DNA of 22,579 nt. Origin: Suillus spraguei (Eukaryota; Basidiomycota; Agaricomycetes; Boletales; Suillaceae). The stretch's first letter is position 1. Every line of letters starts with the position of its first letter. The stretch lies in the NCBI GenBank assembly GCA_016800925.1, contig JABCPU010000885.1, positions 1 through 22,579 of the forward strand, in the 5' to 3' direction. Positions 1 through 9,917 of the stretch are shown here, in pieces. The notes beneath the pieces were generated by a model. That model was not told where the DNA came from and did no database searches. It was given only the letters and a program-made list of their open reading frames with translations. The position numbers and the translations under genes are program-made.

Positions 1-8
1 AACTGATT

Positions 9-1640
9 TTGTCTATTTACGACATTGAACTGCATCACGTTGCAGGTACAAATTGGCAGTACCTGATGCACTATCTCGCCGGCCCGACTACGACTCCGGC
101 AAAGACGATAACGAGGACCAGACTCTCCTCCCTGACGCTCTATTCGTTCGTCTTATTGACACGACCTAAGGATGTGTTATCATCCTCTGACCCCCTCGAC
201 GACCCTGTCTTCAAACAGCATCCGATGCCCTTGATGGCGTGTGTCTTCCCCCTATGAAGTCGGCACTCTCTGACTGGAAGATTGAGGAGAACGTCCTCTA
301 TTTTAAGAATCGTGCCTACATTCCACCGGCGCATCGTCCCGATATCCTGAAAAGGTATCATGATCATCCTACCGCGGGACATCCCGGTAGATTCAAAACT
401 GAAGAACTCGTCAAACGAGAAGCTGGTGGCCGCTATGGGCTCTTATATTCGGAAATATGTCGAGGGTTGCGCCCTTTGTCAGCAAATGAAAGGATACACA
501 TCCTGTTCGACCTCCGCTTGCCCCGATCCCTCTCTGCAACTCGACCCTTTTCTCAGGTCTCTGTCGATCTTATCACTGACCTCCCTGTCTCTGGAGGCTT
601 TGACAGTATCTTGGTCGTGGTGACCATGGCCTTATGAAGGGGGTAATTATTGTCCCTTGTCTGAAAACCATCACTCCGAAGGGATGCTAAACTATTTTGA
701 AACACGTTACCGTCGATTTGGACTCCATGACAAAATCATTTCAGATTGAGGCCCGCAATTCCTATCTCGCTTCTCTAAGGAGCTCGCCCGTCTTCTCGAC
801 TACGTCATCGCTCCATCTACAGCTTATCACCCTCAGACTGATGGTCAAACAGAAAGGCTTAATCAAGAACTTGAAACATATCTATGCATCTATTGCCGGC
901 AACAACCCTGAAAATTGGGTAGAACATCTACCAATCGCCGAATTCGTCCATAACCATCGAAAACATGATGCAAGGAAGCATCACCTTTCTATCTGATGAT
1001 GGGATACGAACCACGTGCCATCCCTCATCTGATTCCCGACTCATCTGTCCCTGCGCAGAAGATCGAGTATGATCTCTGCAGAAGATAAGAGAAGAAGCAA
1101 TCACCTGCCATAACATTGCGATGCAGACAATGGCCGAATGATCCTGAGAGATAAGTACACTCCATGGAAATCGAAGATAAGGTTTGGCTATCTGCCGCTA
1201 ATCTTAGGCTCAAACTCCCATCGAGGAAACTTGCACCAAAGCGATACGACCTTTCCCGATCATCGATGTCTTATCACCCATCACATTCACACTCAAACTT
1301 CCTCCGCAGTGGAAAATTCATCCCACGTTCATGCTTCCGTCTTATTGTCCTATAGCAAAACGGACGTACACAGTCCAAACTTCCCTGAACCACCACCTGA
1401 CATCATCGAAGAAGAGAAGAATACGAAGTAGAAGCAATTCTTTCCCACAAAGGAACCGGCATTCACCGACGCTATCTTGTTTCCTGGAAAGGATACTCAT
1501 CAGGAGATAACGAATGGCTCCCAGAAAAGAACTTGAAGAACTCCGCTCGAATCCTGAATGCTTATAAGAAGCAACACTCCTCTGATTATTCTTCAGTCAA
1601 TCAAACTGCATTAGCACTTGATCAACTAGCACTGCTCCAA
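9..1640 (+). pseudogene. Ty3/gypsy pol remnant: RNase H end, integrase, chromodomain
   Basis: The first codons give an RNase H tail motif (IELHHVAGTNWQY), followed by an acidic linker. At 339-470 is the integrase HHCC zinc-binding domain: HPTAGHPGRF in one frame, then CALCQQMK in another. The catalytic core follows: SVDLITDLP with the first Asp near 570, a second Asp in IISD just before a TGA (746-748) where the family has Arg, and [17 protein letters not shown] carrying the catalytic Glu near 850. A C-terminal segment includes DKVWLSAANLRLKLPSRKLA. At about 1419-1575 is a clear chromodomain ([30 protein letters not shown]). Chromodomain integrases belong to chromoviruses, in which the domain directs insertion to particular chromatin. 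At least five frame changes make this a pseudogene. Family assignment is secure; the exact number of lesions is not. Confidence 0.88.
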
Positions 1641-3043
1641 ATGTCTTTCCCCACTGCATACATCACCCCCGTCACTGTTGCAACAATGACACGACTCCGA
1701 CGCAGAAAACTACGGAACCCTCACCACTGAGATCGACAATACTTCCTACATTGAAGCCTCCCTTCTATGCGAAGGACACGCCCTCGAAATCGAAAGAATC
1801 CTCATTGAAAGAGGCGCCTTCCCGCTTTACTCCTCTAACATCATTCGCACCGCCCTCATTGAAGCCACTGCCAATGAACCACAGAAATCACATACCGCCA
1901 TCGTCTCCTTCATCTTCAAAAACGCATTCGTTCTTACGCTATGCTGTTGCTTCCCAATTCTTTTAAAAGCGATGTTGAAGAAGCTATTCACATCGTGGCC
2001 GAACGTCGAGCAGGTGTTGCTCGACCTCCCTCTCTGCAAGGAAGATACCACTTCCTATCCCACCCTCTTCTTCGCGCATGTATTCTAGTCTTGATGCCCT
2101 TGCTGGCTTATGTACTGCTGTCCAAGAGATCGGACAGCTCACCAACGCGGTTGTCGAAAACCATCCAACAATCAGTCGCTGAAACCAGAGCAGCCAGAAA
2201 CCTAGTCGAAGAAGCATTACTGATCTGCAAATGCAAACCGACCTCGCCTCTCCGAACCCCATCCCCTATCGAACAACCAACTCACCCCCCTCGATATAAT
2301 ATCCCATGATCACCCCGCATGGCTGTATATGAGCCCTGCACAGAAGAGCAATGTGAAGCAGCAAGAATACTAGGAGTTCCTACCGCTGAATTAGTAGCAC
2401 TGGTCCTCAACTTCGTGACCTTCATATTCATCCTCCCATGTCCATTCCGTCATCATTTGGTCCAATGGATCCTCTTGCCAGTCTTAGTAAAAGACTTTGG
2501 CATAACCTCTCCCTCTTCTTCTGACGAAACTTCTTGCAGTTGCTGAACGAGGAACCACCCCTGATCTCCCAACATCAGCATACGCTCTCACCTGCCCAGC
2601 AGGCACAGCTCAGGCGCAACAACACCCTTGCCTTAAAACATATGAAACGGAATAAGGGGAAGAAGCGCGCCAGATCCACTAGTCCCAAACCCATCATTTC
2701 ACCATCGCCATTATATGTCAGTCTCAATCCTGATGAAAACATGAAATGCCGCGTTTGTGGACTACTTGGGCATCACCAGAAGAACTGTGCGGAATACCAG
2801 TGCAGGTTTGCAGATACTGGTCGCCTACCCATCTATCCATTTATTGTCCTACGAGTCGGGACTCCTCCCTTTACGTTAACTTGGAAGGATGACGGATTCT
2901 ACGACGCACTTCGTTCTTGGGAACGAAAGCTTGACGATGAACAAAGTCAAGCAAAGAAGAGAAGGGACTCTAAACGACGCGCCGGTGCTGAAGAAGCCAC
3001 GTATATGAGAGTGGGTCCTTCGCTGATGAGACTACGAGTATAG
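1641..3043 (+). pseudogene. Element-borne downstream reading frame with CCHC zinc knuckle
   Basis: After the chromodomain a new reading frame can start at the ATG at 1641 ([11 protein letters not shown]). It shifts near 1690 into an open stretch to 2088, then continues in pieces to a 169-codon open frame at 2534-3043. That last piece is basic (KRNKGKKRARS) and holds a retroviral-type knuckle, CRVCGLLGHHQKNC (C-x2-C-x4-H-x4-C), around 2749-2790. Its C-terminal part is again charged (AKKRRDSKRRAG). The stop lies 53 bases before the polypurine tract, so the frame belongs to the element. Zinc knuckles normally sit in Gag at the 5' end; here one lies 3' of integrase. I do not recognise the rest. 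It may be a nucleic-acid-binding accessory protein or a captured gag-like module. The upstream half is badly broken, so continuity over the whole span is inferred. Confidence 0.55.
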
Positions 3044-3095
3044 CGACGATCCTGTTTACTATGCTAACCAGAGCGAGTAAAGTCGGTGACTTTAT

Positions 3096-3107
3096 AAAAA
3101 GGGGGTA
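3096..3107 (+). other. Polypurine tract of the retrotransposon
   Basis: AAAAAGGGGG followed by TA immediately precedes the TGTTACATCG start of the LTR. This is the expected plus-strand primer site of an LTR element. A short linker separates it from the end of the zinc-knuckle reading frame. Confidence 0.75.
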
Positions 3108-3108
3108 A

Positions 3109-3578
3109 TGTTACATCGTACATGCCCCTATTCATTTTCTCTTTGTCCCTTTACTTGTATATTACATAATGTGACTCTGACTCATATGCTCAAACGCATC
3201 TGTACTATAGTTGCCTTCCTTCTTTGGATATGCACTTATTCTCACGTCTCTCTTGGTCCGTGCGCACATATTGACCTATTTAAGCACGTTGTATTACACT
3301 TGTAACTTTACTTTAATCTTACTGGGTTTTACCTGGAATTCCTTCGCTTAGGTCTCCAACCTAAGTCGTCTTGAATCGTCTCTAAGTCTAAGCACTCCTT
3401 AGTCTTAGTCTCTATTCTCGTAGAACCTCTTAGACTTGTCTTTGAGGCTGAACCCTTGATCGTACTCGGAACGCATTCCTTGTACTTTCACCTTGTCCTC
3501 TTCTGGACATTGTAGAACTTCCCAGCAGACCGTCTGTGTCTTTTCACTGTCGCTGGTGACGCCACCCCAGTCATAACA
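3109..3578 (+). repeat. 3' LTR of the chromovirus
   Basis: The segment begins TGTTACATCG directly after the polypurine tract and can be closed at TAACA (3574-3578), giving the 5-bp inverted ends TGTTA/TAACA and a length of about 470 bp. A TATTTAAG box at about 3278 is a plausible U3 promoter, with the transcript start expected around 3300. A TC-rich stretch with repeated CTAAGTC/CTTAGTC words follows in the presumed R/U5. The right end is the least certain part because no second LTR is present for comparison. Confidence 0.6.
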
Positions 3579-3647
3579 GATTCTGCCACTTCTGCCAGTT
3601 GTGCCAGCACAATTAGATGCAAACAATTCTGCCAACGGTGGACTTGA

Positions 3648-3676
3648 CAACTCTTGACCTGACAACTCAAGAGTTG
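3648..3676. repeat. Small perfect inverted repeat
   Basis: CAACTCTTGA (3648-3657) and TCAAGAGTTG (3667-3676) are perfect reverse complements separated by 9 bases. They could form a 10-bp stem. It lies between the LTR and the TATA box of the secreted-protein gene; whether it is a regulatory site or chance is unknown. Confidence 0.5.
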
Positions 3677-3778
3677 AGCACGCTTAGGGCCACACAATTT
3701 GAATCTATCCGACAGTCTCCATTTCTCCTGTCCGTCACAGAGCTGACAAGCGGAATGTTTAGTCAGATTTTTCAGAAT

Positions 3779-3785
3779 ATAAAAG
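3779..3785 (+). promoter_or_regulatory. TATA box of the small secreted protein gene
   Basis: TATAAAA lies 64 bases upstream of the proposed ATG at 3849, a normal distance for a short fungal 5' leader. Confidence 0.55.
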
Positions 3786-3848
3786 CAGGCTGTATTCCTG
3801 CTACCTGAGAGTTATTACAATGTACTCGAACAGATTCCATATTACCTC

Positions 3849-4166
3849 ATGCAACCAATGCATTTCTCCTTGCTGCCATCATTCCTGCTCTGATGGCATT
3901 TATGTCAGTCAGTGCCACGCCCGCGGTTTTCAGCAGGAAAGATTGTATCCCTGCTGGCTATGTTTGCGAAATACAGTCAACAGCTTGGGGACCTGCTGCC
4001 CTTCATACTCGTGTGTAACTTTATCCTCATCAGATTCAGGTCCACCAGAGGATGTAAGTTTGTTTTAGATCCCCTGACAAGATCTAACCTTGTGACTCAC
4101 CTTTGCACTTCATAATAGGCTGCCATGTGCTTGTCAGATTCAGGAAACCCCACCCCTATTGCTTAG
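3849..4166 (+). CDS. Small secreted cysteine-rich (knottin-like) protein
   Basis: The ATG at 3849 is followed within three codons by a classical secretion signal (FLLAAIIPALMAFMSVSA) with an Ala-x-Ala-like cleavage region. The mature part has CIPAGYVC (3944-3967), then CC (3994-3999), a Cys at 4012 and one more after the intron at 4128. The order is C-C-CC-C-C, the six-cysteine pattern of inhibitor-cystine-knot-like fungal secreted proteins. One intron, 4054-4118 (65 nt), has GTAAGT, a CTAAC branch at 4084 and a TAG acceptor. Its removal is phase 0 and gives a short last exon ending in TAG at 4164-4166. Two single-base gaps, after CC at 3856 and after CC at 3993, must be assumed; adding them gives 85 codons exactly. 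Small secreted cysteine-rich proteins are often host-interaction or cell-surface proteins, but no function can be assigned. It may be a pseudogene if the gaps are real. Confidence 0.6.
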
Positions 4167-4831
4167 AACAAATAGATAGATATAGTTGAAGAAAGTTAGT
4201 AGAGAAAGTTATCTTAATCAGACAGATTAAGTAGAAGGCTAGTGAGGGCTGTACTACCTCAAATTACTTTATGAAAATTTACGAAAGCCTATTGCTATTC
4301 TGAAAAAATTAGAACAGGCTGGACAAGCTTTGAGCAGCCAGTGAAGCCTTTTTTGACACTCTGAGATTGTTTTAGACAACACTAGACAGACTTTTCTCAC
4401 TTGTAGAGTACAGGAACAAATTAATGATCATTAAAATGGGGTATTAGTGCGGTAACATATGAGCAAAACGAATGCACAGTTAGTGATGTTCCGGCCCGGC
4501 TTCAAGCCCTGGGCCAGCCTGCCCACACTTGTTCTTGTAATACTCATATATTACACATTGTAGCTGCCTAGATAACATTGCTCGGCGAGCCGCAGTAAAT
4601 ATCATGCTGGCAATCACAACCAGGAAAAATAGGGCAAAACGCGCTGAAATGGTAGAAAATCGCAATACATGAAGGCATCAATCAAAGATGAATTCACCAG
4701 CAATCTTTGTGGTTGTTGCTCAAACGCTCATCACAAACAACTAGGTTGGATCAAACAGATGCAACGGAACATCAAAACAACCAACACCGACTTCATGGAG
4801 CCTGAGAAACCTTGCACTGTGTCATGACTCA
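4167..4831. other. Intergenic, no gene seen
   Basis: This is the 3' flank of the secreted-protein gene and the downstream flank of the minus-strand gene ending at 4832. It contains AT-rich stretches around 4260-4310 and short open frames on the minus strand (to about 4665) that show no family signature. Nothing further is supported. Confidence 0.5.
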
Positions 4832-6428
4832 CTAATGCAAACCGAAAGTGCCTACTGTGATACTACTTAGTATGATGCAGCAATTAATTCCGCAAGCCTC
4901 TTTACATACCCAACGCTGCTGAGTCATCGTAGTCTATGCTATAGTAATAGTATGAGTCAGAGTGCTGCTCCATCCTGCCTACCAGGTACTCTTTCATCAC
5001 ACTATCACGTCGAAGGCTGATGCCATTGATATATCGCACCTAAAAACGGTCCCATTTACGCTACATTTCATTCATTTTGCGACCTTCAGGTTGTATCTGC
5101 AGTTACATCAGTGGAACTTGAAACTGCTCAAGTGACTTGAATTCTTTTCCAGTGACTCTCTTGAGACCGGAATTTTCTTAGGAATTGTGATTGGCCAGTG
5201 GTACGTCCAAGCTTGACTCGTAATCTGTAGTCTGTGCATTGTGTAGATGGTACAATCCTTGGGGTGAATATATCTTGGTTGGCGCAAGCTATCAAACAGA
5301 CCATGTGAGTATTCTTCAAAAAGTTATTGACATCCTTGCTGACCCATTGTATCGCCAATTCCACAATCTTCCGGAGCGAGTGAAGTGATTCTGAATCTTT
5401 AATAGAAGGCCAGTTCTCTTTGACATGGTAAATGTCTGATTCATAGTATGTGTATTCACCCTCAACGTCCTTGGTGACAATTACAAATTGCCATGTGTGT
5501 CCGTCTGTCACACAGAAATGGACTGTGTCTCGCCTGGAGTGCGTAGTGAGCAGTGCGATCTCATATTAAAAAAATTAAATTTCTCACTTTGAAAGTTCTA
5601 TCAATGCCAACGCTTGACCGACAACCTCCGGCACATGATCTCGCAGTTTTCCGTTGATTGCACGGATGACAAAGAAGATTTGGCTGTTTGTATGTGGTAT
5701 GGCTGCAGTTATCTTACGAACATACATTTGGAGCACTCTCGCTATAACAGACACCAAGTAAATATGAGTCACTGCAACACAAAAGAAACGAACTTTTGTC
5801 ATCTGCATCAACTTGAACAATACATTCAACATCTCCAGTCAGCAATAACTCGTACACCGACTTGGATGGCCGAAAGGAGGCGATGTTGGCAGCGGCATAT
5901 GAGGAAGTATAACCACATCATAACCTTCTTCCGAATGGGAACAACACCATAGCCTCTTGTGGTTGCTACCACCGTAAACATTTGGCGGTAATTTTGGCAA
6001 CTGACATAAGAATAGGATCGATGATTTTTTTACCTTGCTTCTTTTCCGATATCAGTAGCTCCCTAAATAATCAGGATTGCACTCACTCTTACGTTGATGT
6101 AGCGAAAGATATCCTTGATTTGGTTATGAAGAGAGGTAAGCTCATTTTCGATACTTTGATCTTTAGTGGACAATAATTCGTAGATGGCTTGAGGATAGAA
6201 ACACAATCTTCCCATATAAATGCCTAGATTTTTGAGGTCTGTCCAACTCATGGATGCGAAATCAATGGACTATTAAGTTTATATGAGCTTAGAACAGTTC
6301 ATGGAGGGAGATAATATGCACCTTTCTTGGGGCTTGCCTGGGCTCGCCACCTTCCTTCTTCACTGGTGCCTCCACATCTCCTACTTACCATTTGATATAC
6401 CATTTGATCCGTCAAAAAATAGAGCCAT
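4832..6428 (-). CDS. Unrecognised multi-exon protein, paralogue at right window edge
   Basis: I do not recognise this family. A consistent model starts with ATG at 6428 (MALFFDGSNG). Exons: 6428-6322, 6269-6093 (YMGRLCFYPQAIYELL), 6000-5718, 5683-5588 (VPEVVGQALALIEL) and 5533 onward (FCVTDGHTWQFVIVTK, TYYESDIYHVKENW). Introns of 52 nt (6270-6321), 92 nt (6001-6092) and 54 nt (5534-5587) keep the frame open; a 34-nt one (5684-5717) is needed to join exons 3 and 4. Near 5130-5320 several frames are open and the splicing is unclear. Two more exons are convincing: 5039-4910 (GISLRRDSVMKEYLV, IDYDDSAAL) and 4854-4832, joined by a 55-nt GTATGT intron. Single missing bases are needed near 6380 and 5868. 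The E/Q-rich helix followed by a beta-like FCVTDG..W.F segment could be a nuclease-like fold, but this is a guess. The protein is probably about 380-420 residues. Confidence 0.55.
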
Positions 6429-7287
6429 TGCTATAATGCGAGATTGGTGTGTAGATTAGTAGACAGGGGCGTAGTTCTGATCCCCTTTAAATTGAATGAC
6501 ACTAGTAACTGAGTCATCAAAGCGCTATGGCATGGCTCAAACAAGAGAGAAAATCTGATCTATTGCTTGTGCTGCTGCATTTTTCCACTAGTCCATAGAT
6601 CAAATTTGTGCTCAAGACTAAGTATAGCAGGACATTCGCACGTGTAAGGATTGTGTATCCTCTACGCCCAGACCAAGGAAAACCTTAAACGCTTCAGGCG
6701 GCGTTCAAGACCGTCCACGTGACTCACGGGTTTACCTTTCGCACCCGGTTACGCGGATACATCCTTTCTCTTACCTTATTACTTCACTGCCGTCTTTCAC
6801 CCACATGCTCTCAGTTCCTGTTACTATAAACCGTTATCCTTGTCTACATTCAGTCCTTCTCCCTCGTTACTGACACACTATTTTCCTCGCCACTGTCAAA
6901 AAACAAAACTGCGCACTCGATCTTCACGCCCTCTTTATTTCTGTGGCGCGACATGACAAAACCTTATCATTTTCCGTATATCTAGCTCGTGTACACTCTG
7001 GCATCTACAGCGAATTCTACCTTAGAAGATCCCCGATCAAAGCACCTTAAGAGAAGCCCTTGAGACGTCCTGCTCCTTCACTGTCACAAAAAGCCTAGAC
7101 CTGCGCACGCCACCAAACAATCCGTTCCTATCTGTCCATCGCTCACTTATCATCTCTTATCTCCATCGTTTTCGCTAACAATTCCCTGTCGAACTCGACC
7201 TCAGCCTTACACACGGCTGACATCATCCTATACTACCGTGTGCATCGACTTCTTGAGTCAGTACAGGTTCACAGTGTTGTCTGTTCG
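6429..7287. other. Intergenic, no gene seen
   Basis: This is the upstream flank of the minus-strand gene starting at 6428. It contains a CT-rich zone (about 6760-6900) with a TATAAA at about 6824. No open frame with family resemblance or convincing splice pair was found. Confidence 0.45.
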
Positions 7288-7409
7288 ATGCTTCGTTCTG
7301 CACTTCACAAATTCCCGAGCATATACTTTCGCATACTTACCTTGTCTATGGGTACTGATTTTGGATCCTTTGTGATGTTTCACAATCAATGTAACGACGG
7401 ATAACTGGC

Positions 7410-7645
7410 ATGCATTCAATCCCAGCTACAAAAGGCAACTCTCACTCGGCCACCCAATCAAAAGATACAGTAAGTTAACATTGATACTAGTCTTGGTTGA
7501 CGGTCCAGTCTCATTAACGCAGGTACTTGAGAAGAGTGAACACTTCCAGCCAGTAAATTCGAAGGTCGAATTTTGCACCAAACAAGCGGAAATTGACAAT
7601 CGGCTTCAAACGGTAAAAGCTGCGCAGAGAGAATGGCCGTATTAG
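7410..7645 (+). CDS. Possible small two-exon protein, unrecognised
   Basis: A strong intron, 7470-7522 (53 nt, GTAAGT donor, CAG acceptor), joins two stretches that are both open in the same phase. The result is 60 codons from the ATG at 7410 (MHSIPATKGN) to TAG at 7643-7645. The second exon is helical and charged (KQAEIDNRLQTVKAAQREW) and may form a short coiled coil. An upstream open stretch from ATG 7288 (MLRSALHKFPSIYFR) resembles a mitochondrial presequence and would join in frame only through a 35-nt intron, so it is a weaker alternative 5' exon. No family is recognised. The main support is the splice pair and the phase match. Confidence 0.35.
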
Positions 7646-7942
7646 CTACACCGAAAAATACTTGGTTGTGGAGGATGATGACGCCCCCTCTTCCACCTAA
7701 GACCTTCCCTTTCCTGCCTCGAAGTTGGAACTACTAGGATTTCCTTGCTCGTGACAGCCGACGGTTGCATTGGGAGAGATTAGGGAGTCGTGTGAACAAA
7801 CAAGGAAATGCGCGAGGAAGGCGAAGGTCGAGTGAGATTTGAACTCCTATCTGCCGCTTTCTCTAGAGATAGGCTTTATCTCCACCAATGTGCAGCCTCC
7901 CCTAGTAGTCTTCACTCATGTGCTTTGGCGAGTCGTTCACAT

Positions 7943-8218
7943 TCAACGACAGCAGTCTGGTCGTGCATGCAGGTCTTCCGGGGCGAGTCGAATCATTGAC
8001 ATCATTTCTTCCATCTTTGCTCCACTCGTGACCTCATCCTCCACATCATATCTGGAGTTCCCCGTATGCACCACATGCTGCTGCATGCGATAGTTGTGTC
8101 ACGAACCTTCACAGGCAGGTTCTCAACTGGTCGGAAGTCTTCTTGCTGAGTACTGAGCATCAGGGAACTGTGGCTCTGGTGTCCGCAGACGACTGGAATC
8201 ATCAGGAAATTCGCACAT
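7943..8218 (-). CDS. Possible small protein, frame interrupted
   Basis: Reading leftward from the ATG at 8218 (MCEFPDDSSRLRTPEPQF), protein-like text moves through EDFRPVENLPVKVRD to VEDEVTSGAKMEEMMSMI and ends at a TGA (7943-7945). Two single-base frame changes (near 8150 and 8090) are required, like those in secure genes of this window. No homologue is recognised and no introns are needed. Composition is the only support, so this could be non-coding. Confidence 0.22.
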
Positions 8219-9428
8219 TCCTTAACGTGCCCTTATGCGGACTTATTTACACTTAACTGCCTTGGTGAAATTGAATCTACTTGTCCAAAATTTCAACGTG
8301 AATGAATTCAGAAAAAAAAAGTTGAGATATATTAATATACATGTTTTATTGTATTTCGCACTCAAAAAATATAAGATATGCCAGGTGAATGATGTGAGAG
8401 AGAGCAAACAAGTTTTGAGATAAGTGAGTTAAGCTGATTAAGCATGTTAAGGAATGTGTGAATTTCCTGATGATCGTGATTTCGACACATCTACCAAATC
8501 TTAAAGCTCACTCATCTACATATCACTTATTGCTGGTCTCTTACCATATGATTCTGTGACAACGTGTGTCATCTCTGGGTCCAAAATGCTTCTGCCCGCA
8601 TCATACGCTCCACTTTCCTCATATTCCCTTGTATGGAGTCCATCAACACTTTATCGGATATTAACCGTATCTACATAATCCAGCCACCTGCTCTTACCTC
8701 GGATCGATTGCTGTCCCCATCCTCTTGAATCTTGCGAAGTTCTTAAAATATCTAGCGAACTTTGTCTTCCCATGTTGCGCAAATTAAATAGAGCTGTGGG
8801 GATATTACAGGAAAATATCAAACTATACCAAACATAAAAAGATGATGTGAGCATGCGGCGACTCCACCGGTGAGGCCTTGAGGGAGGAGGATCTGCACTT
8901 GGCTAAAGCCGAAGCCGCCGGTTCAGGCCGGCGACTTAGCGCTTACGGTGTGGAATGCCATTCTCTAGTTCGCTCAGTGGCGGCTTACACTCCCATGCTT
9001 TTCAGTTGCTCATTTATTCACCTGAGCCACATAATGTATTTATCTACTAAAATTCATGGGATTACATAACAACGCACATCTCTAGTTCACTGCATTCAAT
9101 CGTTCTGTCAGGCTCTGTAGTAGTGTAGTCGCACAGCAGCCTTGTGTTGGATTCTCCTGCTAGCACTGGTCGGTGAGTGCCTACTTGTCCTTCAACCGCA
9201 TTTCATAACAATACAAGAAGCTCTCCATAGCAGGATAGATTGAAACATCCATCCCATCTTCACGCTTCGCACTCTCAATCAATCGACCTGGGTCATTCCG
9301 CGACCAAGCCTTGTTACAACTTAGAAGCTTTGATTCAAATCTTCATACGTTGTCCCTTCAAACTATTGCCTAGTTTATTTCTAACCACACCCTTGAACCT
9401 AGTTAGAGCTTTTGCACAACCTTCGTCA
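8219..9428. other. Intergenic region with AT-rich and GC-rich islands
   Basis: The first part (about 8290-8420) is AT-rich with homopolymers. Around 8693-8773 on the minus strand an ATG-led short frame ends at a good GTAAGA donor, but no partner exon was found. At 8855-8960 a GC-rich island carries the stem CGCCGG/CCGGCG (8916-8921 and 8928-8933) and the palindrome GGCTAAAGCC (8901-8910). The segment 9070-9428 is the 5' flank of the NTPase remnant. No complete gene is supported. Confidence 0.4.
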
Positions 9429-9917
9429 ATGAGTGACGATCAATGTTAGTACTTCCATCTTCTATCTCTTGTATGCGCTCTAACCTCTTTGACAGTGCTT
9501 GAAGAAACTTGGGCGAGGCTGTCCGAGGTCGTTGTCAAAGGTGCTCAATATAACTCCTGCGAGCGTCACCCCCAACTGAAATGTTTGCAAGGGACTCGGG
9601 TGGATCTCCTTAAACACATTCACAGCTTCCTGGACGACACAGATGAATCACCATATTTTGCTGCATAGCCCGGCTGGCGTTGGAAAGTCTGTCATTGCGT
9701 TTACAGTAGCTGAAAGGGTGAGATAGTCTAAAGTGACTGAAGAGACAAATGTCGAAAAGCGGCTAGTGGAACATTCTGTTCTCGCGCGAGCATACCAAAC
9801 GTTGCACGACTTCATATTTTGCGACGCTTTTCTGCCAGCTTTCTACCAATCTTCGCAGTATCCGGCAGGATGTGAACAGCGCCATCCGCAACAATCTGTT
9901 GCTCTCACATTCTCGCT
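9429..9917 (+). pseudogene. STAND/NACHT-type NTPase fragment, 3'-truncated
   Basis: The layout is that of a fungal NACHT-like P-loop NTPase. A tiny first exon (MSDDQ, 9429-9444) is followed by an intron at 9445-9495 (GTTAGT, CTCTAAC, CAG). The second exon has the family's lead-in (KCLQGTRVDLLKHIHSFL) and a P-loop, LHSPAGVGKSVIAFTVAE, at about 9660-9715. The first P-loop residue is Ser where Gly is usual. A frame change near 9650 separates the lead-in from the P-loop. A second intron, 9718-9766 (49 nt), leads to WNILFSREHTKRC and LFCQLSTNLRSIRQDV, typical of the segment after Walker A. After about 9917 the homology dissolves into a CT-rich tandem repeat, so Walker B and any effector or repeat domain are missing. 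Intact members act as signalling or self/non-self NTPases in fungi; this copy is a remnant. Confidence 0.7.

Larger units (their letters stand above)
1..3578 (+). mobile_element. 3' portion of a decayed chromodomain Ty3/gypsy retrotransposon
   Basis: The order of parts is the canonical 3' half of a Ty3/gypsy chromovirus: the end of RNase H, a zinc-binding plus DDE integrase, a chromodomain, an extra reading frame with a zinc knuckle, a polypurine tract and a 3' LTR. The 5' LTR, gag, protease, reverse transcriptase and most of RNase H lie left of the window. The coding part is broken by several frameshifts and stops, so the copy is not autonomous. One stop is a CGA-to-TGA change in the integrase, compatible with C-to-T decay. 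The right boundary rests on TGTTA...TAACA LTR ends; a target-site duplication cannot be tested because the left end is missing. Confidence 0.85.

Noticed and set aside
239..637. Separate gene at the left edge
   Set aside because: It contains integrase zinc-finger and catalytic-core motifs and is part of the retrotransposon pol.
3820..4068. Cys-rich 82-codon frame read straight through from its own ATG
   Set aside because: Its N-terminus has no signal peptide and ignores the intron; the frame-corrected, spliced model starting at 3849 explains the signal peptide, the cysteine pattern and the GTAAGT donor.
5614..5952. 112-codon plus-strand frame
   Set aside because: It is antisense to well-spliced exons of the 4832-6428 gene.
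7825..7895. Possible minus-strand tRNA (a TTCAAAT loop and a partly pairing acceptor stem)
   Set aside because: The T stem has only three good pairs, there is no D arm or A-box match, and the acceptor is misregistered.
8855..8975. GC-rich hairpin with a downstream CTAG, reminiscent of a Helitron 3' end
   Set aside because: The hairpin lies too far from the CTAG, no TC-type 5' end was found, and no Rep/helicase fragment is present.
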